DNA of 5,696 bases, taken from Chitinophagales bacterium. GTDB taxonomy: Bacteria; Bacteroidota; Bacteroidia; Chitinophagales; Chitinophagaceae. The translations under genes and the position numbers were made by a program. Positions 1 through 5,696 of this stretch are shown piece by piece. How positions within the stretch are numbered: the first letter of the stretch is position 1; each line of letters starts with the position of its first letter. The stretch lies in NCBI GenBank assembly GCA_013297585.1, contig JAAFHG010000271.1, forward strand, positions 1 through 5,696, written 5' to 3'. The notes under the pieces were generated by a model. That model saw nothing but the letters and a program-made list of their open reading frames with translations. It made no database searches and was not told the DNA's origin.

Positions 1-2486
1 GCAAAAAATGGCGATATTTCACGAATTACGTTTTCGTTTTGCGATATGTTAAAACTAAAGTCTAACGTCCAAGTTGGTTTTTTAACAATACTTGCTTGCA
101 CATTTACTTCCCATCCTTGGTTATCTAAAACACCACCATTAACATCTACAGATGTAAAGCCATTAAATGTTGGAATTCGTAAACCATAAAACAATAAATC
201 TTTAGTAGTATTTCTATATACCTCTATATCTACATTTACTTTCTTTTTAAAGAAGGTTAGGTTAAAACCAAGGTTTTTACCATTAATTACTTCGTACTTT
301 AAGTTCGATAATTCCATAGAAGATGGAAATACACCACTTTGCCCTTGATATGTCCATCCAAAATTGCCGTATTGATTATAAAAGCTATAATCTGTTCTTG
401 GTGCGTTGCCCGATAAACCGTAACTACCTCTTACACTAAACTCATCGAAAAAGCTAGTGATTTTTTTAAAGAACGCTTCGTCCGAAAGTCTCCATCGGGT
501 AGATATTGATGGAAATAATCCATATCTATTACCTGGACCAAAACGAGAATTACCATCGCCACGTAAACCAACGTTTATGATATAACGCCCTTTGTAACCA
601 TACTGTGCGTTTATTAAGGCACCTACAGTTCTTGTTTGTGAATAACCAGCGCCTGCATTTAATTCTTCATTTATGGTTCTTGCAGGTGCCGATGCATCTT
701 GCAACAGCGACGATGCTGTGTTTGATGTTAATGCCTGATTAGACAAGGTTTTGTTATCGTAGGTTTGAATTGATAATACCGATGTTAACGTATGATTTTG
801 AGGCATTCGAGGTGTAAAAAGTAAGTTGGTTTTAGTTTGTACATTAAAAGCGTCAACATCACCATCGTAAGCTCTATTTACTACCGTTTCGGTTGTGGGC
901 CTACCTGTAGCAATTTGTGGTAAAAATGTATTGTTTTTTGTATTATTTACATCAAAACGTACATCTGCCGTAGCTACTAATACTTTTGGAATAATATCGT
1001 ACTGAACATTAAACGTTGGTGTAATACGGTTGCTTATTACTCGGTTTGTAGCACTATTGGCAAATGCTACAGGGTTGTACGTATTAGGGTACTGACCTTG
1101 TATGTTTTGTGCTGGAGAAAAATAGTTTGGCGTTTGTACACCTTGTTCGTTAAACTCATAAATGCTCATATTTGGCATTTTGTTTAAGGCCACGTTTCGC
1201 AATTCTCTAGCCGCCCCACCAGGAAAATAACTTCTAGGATTGTTAGAGTAAGTGTACGAAAAATCTGTTCTAAACTTAATTCTATCAGATACTACATAAT
1301 CTAAATTAATACGTGTAGTAATACGGCTAAGACTAGTACCTATTGTGGTACCAGTTTGGTTTAAGTAACCAAGAGAAGCAAAATATCTTGCTTTTTCGCC
1401 ACCACCAGTCATAGAAATATTATGGTCGTGGGTGTAGCCAGTTCTTGTAATAGCAGCTAGCCAATCGGTATTTTGGCTGTAGTTGTAATAGTTGTAAGGA
1501 TCGTTAATATCGTAAGCAAATTCTTTAATGGTTAATGTATTTAATGGTGTACCATTTCTATTCATAAATGCCTCGGGAATAAGGTTTGAATATTGGTTAC
1601 CATTTAATAAAGGAATAGGACGTGGTTGTTTAGATAAGATTTCTCTTGCTGTATAGCTTAATACTGGCTTACCAAGGCCACCCCTTTTAGTAGTAATTAA
1701 CAATACACCACTTGCGCCTCTAGCACCCCACATAGCAGTTGCAGCGGCATCTTTTAGTACTACAATTTCTTTAATATCAGAAGGGGCAATGTTTAATAGT
1801 TGTGCATACCCTTGATCGTCGGCAGTACCAAAGTTAAAGTCGGCAGGAATTTGTGTTTCGTAAGGTAAGCCATCAACTACTATTAATGGATTAGTACCTG
1901 CATTAATAGATGATGTACCTCTAATTTTAATAGATAGCGGTGCGCCAGGGTCGCCAGAAGATGCTGTAATATCTACACCAGACATACGACCTTGCAATGC
2001 CTGATCAATACTTACAGAACCAAGCTCTTCTAAGTCTTTAGCATTTACCTTAGCAGAAGCAGTGGTTAAGTCTCTATCAGATATATTAAGATTACCATTG
2101 TTTGTTTTAGGACCAGATACAACAACCACCTCGTTTAAATCGCCATTTGCCGATTCTAGCTTTATATTAATAGTTGTTCTTCCTTTAATATCTTCTAATG
2201 TAGTTTTATAACCTATATAAGAAAACGAAATTTTATCTTTAGGGTTTGTAATTTTTAAAGCGTAATTACCATCAATATCGCTGTTTACACCACGTACTAC
2301 ACGGCCATCGGCATCAACCTCTGTAATAGACACATGTGCAATAGCAGAGTTATCTTTTTTATCGGTAACCTTACCTCTAATAATCAACTTTGGCACCTCT
2401 GTGGCATCTTGTGCAAAAGTTGCAATACTGCTTAGCAAAACTAGTGGCAGCAGAACAAGCAGTAAATATTGTAGTTTATTTTTCAT
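1..2486 (-). CDS. SusC/RagA-family TonB-linked outer-membrane transporter (C-terminus cut off by window edge)
   Basis: The minus-strand frame is open from ATG at 2486 to position 1 (828 codons plus 2 nt), with no stop. Residues 1-25 form a signal peptide (MKNK, then a leucine-rich core, probable cleavage after ATFA before Q26). Residues about 35-111 are a carboxypeptidase-regulatory-like domain (IIRGKVTDKKDNSAI, DIDGNYALKI, SFSYIGYKT). The TonB plug follows at about 143-268, with the SusC signatures QALQGRMSGVDI, IKIRGTSSI, PLIVVDGLPY and WGARGASGVLLITTKRG. The rest is beta-barrel, including FPSISTRWRLSDEAFF near 660 and RGSYGLSGNAPRTDY near 685. Family members are usually about 950-1100 residues, so roughly 120-270 are missing. 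By family knowledge it imports a bound ligand, often glycan or peptide, across the outer membrane with a SusD lipoprotein lid and TonB energy. It follows the FAS1 gene by 42 nt and is probably co-transcribed with it. Only a weak AAGGG lies against the ATG, so the start rests on the signal peptide. The substrate cannot be inferred. Confidence 0.95.
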   Translation of the reverse strand, partial: MKNKLQYLLLVLLPLVLLSSIATFAQDATEVPKLIIRGKVTDKKDNSAIAHVSITEVDADGRVVRGVNSDIDGNYALKITNPKDKISFSYIGYKTTLEDIKGRTTINIKLESANGDLNEVVVVSGPKTNNGNLNISDRDLTTASAKVNAKDLEELGSVSIDQALQGRMSGVDITASSGDPGAPLSIKIRGTSSINAGTNPLIVVDGLPYETQIPADFNFGTADDQGYAQLLNIAPSDIKEIVVLKDAAATAMWGARGASGVLLITTKRGGLGKPVLSYTAREILSKQPRPIPLLNGNQYSNLIPEAFMNRNGTPLNTLTIKEFAYDINDPYNYYNYSQNTDWLAAITRTGYTHDHNISMTGGGEKARYFASLGYLNQTGTTIGTSLSRITTRINLDYVVSDRIKFRTDFSYTYSNNPRSYFPGGAARELRNVALNKMPNMSIYEFNEQGVQTPNYFSPAQNIQGQYPNTYNPVAFANSATNRVISNRITPTFNVQYDIIPKVLVATADVRFDVNNTKNNTFLPQIATGRPTTETVVNRAYDGDVDAFNVQTKTNLLFTPRMPQNHTLTSVLSIQTYDNKTLSNQALTSNTASSLLQDASAPARTINEELNAGAGYSQTRTVGALINAQYGYKGRYIINVGLRGDGNSRFGPGNRYGLFPSISTRWRLSDEAFFKKITSFFDEFSVRGSYGLSGNAPRTDYSFYNQYGNFGWTYQGQSGVFPSSMELSNLKYEVINGKNLGFNLTFFKKKVNVDIEVYRNTTKDLLFYGLRIPTFNGFTSVDVNGGVLDNQGWEVNVQASIVKKPTWTLDFSFNISQNENVIREISPFF

Positions 2487-2528
2487 ACCCTTATTTATAA
2501 AGTTTGTGTCTAAAAATTTTACCAGTAC

Positions 2529-4745
2529 TTAATACTCTAAGTAATTGTCTACCAAGTGTATCACGCATCTATTAGCAAGGTTGTTACTATTTCCTAGTAC
2601 TACATTTACTATTCGTTGTCTAGTAGATTTATCTTGTAATCGTAGCACGCCAGGTGCATTGGTTAGTACTGTTATTTGTCCCGCATCGCCAGTAGGGCTT
2701 TTGTACAACGTAGTATAAGTTCCTGTTGGTTTTTTACCATCTGTTACCAATGTATTTTTGTCTATAAAATGGTGTCTTATAAAGCTAACCACCGAGTCTT
2801 GTGCAGCTTTTGTAGTAGGCGCAAAGTTTGGTGTACCATTAGCATTTCTTGGCAATATACCCGCGGCGGCAGCGGCGGCTATTGCTGTATTATCAGGTAT
2901 AAATACGGTGTAAAAAACGCCCAATTCAACACCCGTCATAGCACCAGTTGCAGCAGTATAGATGTAAGAACTAGAAAGGTATCTAAAAAAAGAATTAAAA
3001 GGCGATGTAGGAGCTGCACCCAATTGCCTAATGGTTGCACCTATTAAAGTATCTGTATATTCTAGTAGGCTATCAGAATAGTACACTCTACCATTTACGG
3101 CAGTTTTTGAGCTACCTGCGGTTACTACAAAATTGCCACCCGGGGTTACTGCATAAGTTCTTGTAGAACCAGATGCGCTTAGCTTTCCGCCATTCCATTT
3201 AATATACTCACCATTAATGGTTTCAATAATACCATTGCCAGATAAGTTAGCCATTTCGTCGTTATTGGTAGGTACAATATGGGTAGCCAGTACTCTTTGC
3301 AATCTATCTCTTGCAGCATTACCAATGGTAGTATTAGTAGTGCCTGGTATTGTGTACTGCCACGCATTTTGGTTAGAATTAAAATCAAAACCTTTAGCAC
3401 GTAACAATCTATCCGACATCATAAAAATGGTGTACCGCAAAGTTGGTACGGTAATATTGTAGCGTAGTGTTTGGTCTAGTGCCCTTGTCATTAATAAATA
3501 ATTGGGATCTAAGTATGGCTTACCATAAACCGTACTAAACACATTGGCAGCTTGTACTTTACTTGTGCCATAAAAGTTACCGTTACTTAGTATTTGCTTA
3601 TCTACAACATCGCTTATTGGGTTAAACCTTGCTGGCTCTGCCTGTACATTGCTGCTAGATGTAAACTTGCTTGGCCAAACTGCATTTTGAAACATGTGCG
3701 CATTTAAAAAGTCAATTACAATTTGCTGTGGTACAACATCTAAACTTGGATAGTTTTCTAGCAAAACAGAATCTCTATATCGTATAAAAGCACTATTAGT
3801 AGGTGCAAACAAAGTCCAGGAATTTGTTTGGCCATCATTATCGGTAAGTTTTAAGTAGTTTTCGTTATTTAACGAAAACCCTAAGGCAGGATTGTAATTT
3901 TTTATGAAAATTAAGTCGTTTAAACCAGTAATGTTTTTGTAACGATCTGTTGCCGATACATTTTGTACAAATGATACCATGTACTTATCAAACAACTTTT
4001 TAAACTCGCTATATGCACTTTTTGATGTTAGGTATTCATCAATATTTTTAAGTGGCAAAATCACTTTATCTACCTCGTGTATATAGCCATTTTCTGCAAA
4101 AATATCGGCCGTAACAACCGAAGCACCTGCCACATTAAACCCTGTATAATTGCTGTTTGGGTAAAAATAATTGTAATCTGCAGATGTAAGCCCTCTTGCA
4201 GCCATAAAATTATCTAAAAAATAAGGTATGTGTTTATTGTTATTATCGCCCAGTATAAAGCTACCATTTCTGTTATTAGCCAGTGCTTTTACTTTTTGAC
4301 CCGCAAAAGTTGTATCGTCGTAAAATCCTAAATAATTGGCGGTTCTTCTTCTAAAACCTTGGCTTGGCAAGTAACCCACATTCGATTGATAATCGTCTAA
4401 TCTATCTTTAGCAAATGCATTGTAAGCTAAGCTATAACTTATTATTTGCCTTGCAGTACTAGAGTCTAACTGGCCAATACTAGTAATACCTCTTTCGGTA
4501 AAAAATTTCTCAAATGCAGCATCATTAGGTGCAAAAAATGTCCAATAGCCCGCTGCTGAAAGAATATCTTTATATATACAAGCAATTAAATGCTTGAAGT
4601 TACCTTTTGCTTGTAATTGTTGGTAAATGGGTGCTGCTAATGTATCTGGCCTGTTATAGTACTCATCAAAAGCTTTTTTTCTACAGCTAGAGATGGTTGA
4701 TAATGTTACCGCAAAAAATAAGACGCTTTTTAACAATGCATTCAT
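2529..4745 (-). CDS. Multi-domain FAS1 (fasciclin) surface lipoprotein
   Basis: This is a complete 738-residue protein. The N-terminus is a lipoprotein signal peptide with lipobox ISSC and lipidated Cys21, followed by RKKAFDEYY. The acidic pair D27-E28 might act in surface export, but that is only suggestive. About four divergent FAS1-like repeats are visible. Repeat 1 (about 38-232) has YWTFFAPNDAAF and ends in NGYIHEVDKVILP. Repeat 2 (about 243-425) has SWTLFAPTNSAF and NGNFYGTSKV. Repeat 3 (about 430-575) has RYTIFMMSDRLL, ATHIVP and NGRVYYSD. Repeat 4 (about 581-738) has YTVFIPDNTAI and RHHF and ends in CVIHLVDNYLEY. FAS1 domains are known for adhesion and ligand binding and have no conserved catalytic site. 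The gene is first in a probable operon with the susC-like gene, which suggests a cell-surface accessory of that transporter (inference). There is no Shine-Dalgarno; the start is fixed by the signal peptide. The exact ligand is unknown. Confidence 0.9.
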   Translation of the reverse strand: MNALLKSVLFFAVTLSTISSCRKKAFDEYYNRPDTLAAPIYQQLQAKGNFKHLIACIYKDILSAAGYWTFFAPNDAAFEKFFTERGITSIGQLDSSTARQIISYSLAYNAFAKDRLDDYQSNVGYLPSQGFRRRTANYLGFYDDTTFAGQKVKALANNRNGSFILGDNNNKHIPYFLDNFMAARGLTSADYNYFYPNSNYTGFNVAGASVVTADIFAENGYIHEVDKVILPLKNIDEYLTSKSAYSEFKKLFDKYMVSFVQNVSATDRYKNITGLNDLIFIKNYNPALGFSLNNENYLKLTDNDGQTNSWTLFAPTNSAFIRYRDSVLLENYPSLDVVPQQIVIDFLNAHMFQNAVWPSKFTSSSNVQAEPARFNPISDVVDKQILSNGNFYGTSKVQAANVFSTVYGKPYLDPNYLLMTRALDQTLRYNITVPTLRYTIFMMSDRLLRAKGFDFNSNQNAWQYTIPGTTNTTIGNAARDRLQRVLATHIVPTNNDEMANLSGNGIIETINGEYIKWNGGKLSASGSTRTYAVTPGGNFVVTAGSSKTAVNGRVYYSDSLLEYTDTLIGATIRQLGAAPTSPFNSFFRYLSSSYIYTAATGAMTGVELGVFYTVFIPDNTAIAAAAAAGILPRNANGTPNFAPTTKAAQDSVVSFIRHHFIDKNTLVTDGKKPTGTYTTLYKSPTGDAGQITVLTNAPGVLRLQDKSTRQRIVNVVLGNSNNLANRCVIHLVDNYLEY

Positions 4746-4746
4746 G

Positions 4747-4757
4747 GCAAAAAATAT
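4747..4757 (-). promoter_or_regulatory. Start-adjacent TATTTTTTG box upstream of the FAS1 gene (possible -7 element)
   Basis: Read on the minus strand this is ATATTTTTTGC, ending one base before the ATG. TATTTTTTG differs from the Bacteroidota -7 consensus TAnnTTTG by one extra T. Two TTTG motifs lie upstream on the same strand (4783-4780 and 4788-4785) and could be the -33 element, but the spacing is several nt longer than usual. If real, transcription would begin at or next to the ATG, giving a leaderless mRNA. It could instead be an A/T-rich translation-initiation region of the kind Bacteroidota use in place of a Shine-Dalgarno. Confidence 0.3.
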
Positions 4758-4891
4758 AATGTTCTAAAATCTAATATTACAAAACAAAACAGCTGCTTTA
4801 AACCCAATATTGGCACTTAACCACTGCTTTATGATAACTTACTATTGTGTATATGTGTAGAGGATTGAACGTATTGTGATGGCTTTTTGGG

Positions 4892-4922
4892 CAGCAAAAA
4901 ATTTTCATGACAGCAAAAATTT
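4892..4922. repeat. Direct repeat CAGCAAAAA(A)TTT x2, 19-bp period
   Basis: CAGCAAAAAATTTT at 4892-4905 and CAGCAAAAATTTG at 4911-4923 are near-identical, differing by one A in the run. Their starts are 19 bp apart, close to two helical turns. A-tracts at this spacing would be expected to bend the DNA. Regulatory meaning is unproven. Confidence 0.3.
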
Positions 4923-4932
4923 GTTAACTAAT

Positions 4933-4953
4933 TAAGTGTATATTAAACACTTA
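4933..4953. repeat. Inverted repeat TAAGTGT-N7-ACACTTA (candidate operator)
   Basis: Seven-base arms at 4933-4939 and 4947-4953 are perfectly complementary around a 7-nt A/T spacer. A 21-bp dyad suits a dimeric regulator, but the arms are A/T-rich and no T-run follows, so it is not a terminator. The left arm lies within a 10-mer (ATTAAGTGTA, 4931-4940) that recurs inverted at 5088-5097. Confidence 0.35.
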
Positions 4954-5031
4954 CAAAACAATTGGAGGCATTTAAACAACAAATCAGCAATCGTTTGCGA
5001 CACAATATTAGTTTAACGTTTATTAACAACT

Positions 5032-5050
5032 ATCCTGTTGCATCCTGTTG
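5032..5050. repeat. Tandem direct repeat ATCCTGTTG x2, 10-bp period
   Basis: ATCCTGTTG occurs at 5032-5040 and again at 5042-5050, separated by one base. The 10-bp period puts both copies on the same face of the helix, as in many response-regulator or activator sites. It lies about 100 nt upstream of the plus-strand start codon and is richer in G/C than its surroundings. Confidence 0.4.
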
Positions 5051-5077
5051 GAAAAGATTTTTTCTATTTCTGTATTT

Positions 5078-5089
5078 TACTTTAAAGTA
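5078..5089. repeat. Perfect 12-bp palindrome TACTTTAAAGTA
   Basis: The sequence equals its own reverse complement over 12 bp and overlaps by two bases the inverted ATTAAGTGTA copy at 5088-5097. It lies about 60 nt upstream of the MG2-like start codon, a plausible operator position. A 12-bp A/T-rich palindrome is not rare in DNA of this composition. Confidence 0.25.
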
Positions 5090-5097
5090 CACTTAAT
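5088..5097. repeat. Inverted second copy of ATTAAGTGTA
   Basis: TACACTTAAT at 5088-5097 is the exact reverse complement of 4931-4940. The two copies lie 147 nt apart within the same divergent intergenic region, one nearer each gene. They could be paired binding sites for one regulator or a chance match in A/T-rich DNA. Confidence 0.3.
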
Positions 5098-5135
5098 ATT
5101 GACATATAATTGATCTGTTTACAATTTATTTTACC

Positions 5136-5146
5136 ATATTTTTTGC
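5136..5146 (+). promoter_or_regulatory. Start-adjacent TATTTTTTG box upstream of the MG2-like gene (possible -7 element)
   Basis: This is the same 11-mer ATATTTTTTGC as upstream of the FAS1 gene, here ending three bases before the ATG at 5150. It is a near match to TAnnTTTG. Only a poor -33 candidate (TTGA at 5110-5113) is visible upstream. It may be a promoter giving a leaderless transcript, or an A/T-rich ribosome-entry context. Confidence 0.25.
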
Positions 5147-5149
5147 TAC

Positions 5150-5696
5150 ATGAAAAAAAAAATCGCCTCGGCTTTACCCCTTATTCTAATTTTTATAACG
5201 CTTGCCAGCGTAAATGCACAGCAAAGCAATAGCAACAAAGCATTAAAACTTTTTTTTGAAAAAGTGTACTTGCATATAGATAGAGAGTATTATGTACTTG
5301 GCGATGATATTTGGTATAAAGCATATTTACTAAATGGGCAAACCAATTACCCTATTTACACCAGCAACAACTTGTATGTAGAGTTAATAGCGCCAGATGC
5401 ATCGGTAGTTTTTAGAAACGTATCTCGCCTAGAAAATGGCATTGCTAATGGCGATTTTAAACTAACAGATAGTTTAAGCCCTGGCATATACCACATAAGA
5501 GCGTATACTAACTGGATGCGCAACTTTGAAGTAAATTTTGTATACGATAGAGAAATTAAAGTAGGCAGCAAAGCCAATACCGAAGCCACCAAAACAAGTA
5601 TTTTAAAAGGAAAAACAACAGTAGAAAAAGAAGCATACCGCTTACAATTTTACCCAGAGGGCGGCTCGCTAGTAGCAGGCGTAAGTTGCAATATGG
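5150..5696 (+). CDS. Exported MG2-like envelope protein (N-terminal part; gene runs off right edge)
   Basis: The open frame runs from ATG at 5150 to the window end (182 codons plus 1 nt). Residues 1-23 form a signal peptide (MKKK, hydrophobic core, cleavage after VNA before QQ); there is no lipobox cysteine. The mature start carries motifs of a large Bacteroidota family with an alpha-2-macroglobulin MG2-like beta domain: FFEKVYLHIDREYYVLGDD, then IWYKAYL (about 36-60), LSPGIYHIRAYTNWMRNF (about 109-126) and LQFYPEGGSLVAGV (about 165-178). From memory, full members are often about 800-1000 residues and may carry a TonB-plug-like domain further on, which is not visible here. The role is unclear; an envelope-anchored, export- or receptor-associated function is inference. 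It is transcribed divergently from the FAS1-susC pair, 404 nt away. The start codon is followed by ten A residues and has no Shine-Dalgarno. Family assignment is fairly sure, function is not. Confidence 0.85.
   Translation, partial: MKKKIASALPLILIFITLASVNAQQSNSNKALKLFFEKVYLHIDREYYVLGDDIWYKAYLLNGQTNYPIYTSNNLYVELIAPDASVVFRNVSRLENGIANGDFKLTDSLSPGIYHIRAYTNWMRNFEVNFVYDREIKVGSKANTEATKTSILKGKTTVEKEAYRLQFYPEGGSLVAGVSCNM

Larger units (their letters stand above)
4746..5149. other. Divergent intergenic region, non-coding and very AT-rich
   Basis: These 404 nt separate the start codons of the FAS1 gene (minus) and the MG2-like gene (plus), so the promoters and 5' leaders of both must lie here. No convincing protein gene, tRNA or strong terminator hairpin is visible. 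The region contains several short repeats and dyads, listed separately. No classical TAnnTTTG/-33 TTTG promoter pair with ideal spacing was found by eye on either strand. The only near matches abut the two start codons. Confidence 0.85.

Noticed and set aside
2487..2528. Possible terminator or promoter between the FAS1 gene and susC
   Set aside because: No stem with a following T-run and no clear promoter pair in the 42 nt, so operon read-through is the simpler reading.
2676..3047. Plus-strand open frame of 123 codons
   Set aside because: It lies wholly inside the FAS1 gene on the opposite strand, gives a composition unlike a real protein (rich in Cys, Ser and Arg), and has no recognisable motif.
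3179..3400. Minus-strand open frame of 73 codons
   Set aside because: Alternative frame within the FAS1 gene, whose own frame is clearly coding.
3217..3462. Plus-strand open frame of 81 codons
   Set aside because: Antisense shadow of the FAS1 coding sequence, with no start context or family resemblance.
4831..4860. 9-codon mini-ORF (ATG at 4831, TAG at 4858)
   Set aside because: Too short, with no start context; expected by chance.
4879..4935. 18-codon plus-strand mini-ORF in the intergenic region (ATG at 4879, TAA at 4933-4935)
   Set aside because: No ribosome-binding context or recognisable product, and it overlaps the repeats. A leader peptide cannot be excluded but nothing supports it.
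5098..5110. TTGACA next to TATAAT (5099-5110), resembling a sigma-70 promoter
   Set aside because: The two hexamers are directly adjacent rather than 16-18 bp apart, and Bacteroidota primary sigma uses a different consensus.
5356..5592. Minus-strand open frame of 78 codons
   Set aside because: Antisense to the MG2-like gene, whose conserved family motifs span the same bases.

Overview
The window looks like AT-rich chromosomal DNA from a member of the Bacteroidota. Three things point there: a SusC/RagA-type TonB-dependent outer-membrane transporter, a multi-FAS1 surface lipoprotein, and a large periplasmic/outer-membrane protein of the 'EKVYLH-DR-YY--G' (MG2-like) family. All three are typical of this phylum. 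Codon use (TTA/CTA leucine, AGA arginine, GTA valine) and start sites without a Shine-Dalgarno sequence also fit. The protein style resembles free-living Sphingobacteriia/Chitinophagia rather than gut Bacteroides, but genus cannot be fixed from the sequence.

Layout: two genes read leftwards on the minus strand. The first is a complete 738-codon FAS1 (fasciclin) lipoprotein gene (4745 to 2529). After a 42-nt gap comes a susC-like gene that starts at 2486 and runs off the left edge at position 1, with 828 codons visible and the end of the barrel missing. No terminator is visible between them, so they are probably one operon. A susD-like gene would be expected beyond the left edge but is not in view.

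A 404-nt non-coding region (4746-5149) separates this pair from a divergent plus-strand gene (5150 to beyond 5696; 182 codons visible). That gene encodes the exported N-terminal part of an MG2-like protein. The region holds several short repeats: an inverted 10-mer, a 7-bp-arm dyad, a 12-bp palindrome, and two direct-repeat pairs. The same 11-mer (ATATTTTTTGC) also sits immediately upstream of both divergent start codons.

Likely joint role (inference): SusC imports a ligand through the outer membrane using TonB energy, and the FAS1 lipoprotein is a cell-surface accessory or adhesion/binding partner. The MG2-like protein is a separate envelope protein, possibly co-regulated through the shared intergenic region. 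No mobile element, CRISPR array, tRNA or rRNA was seen.
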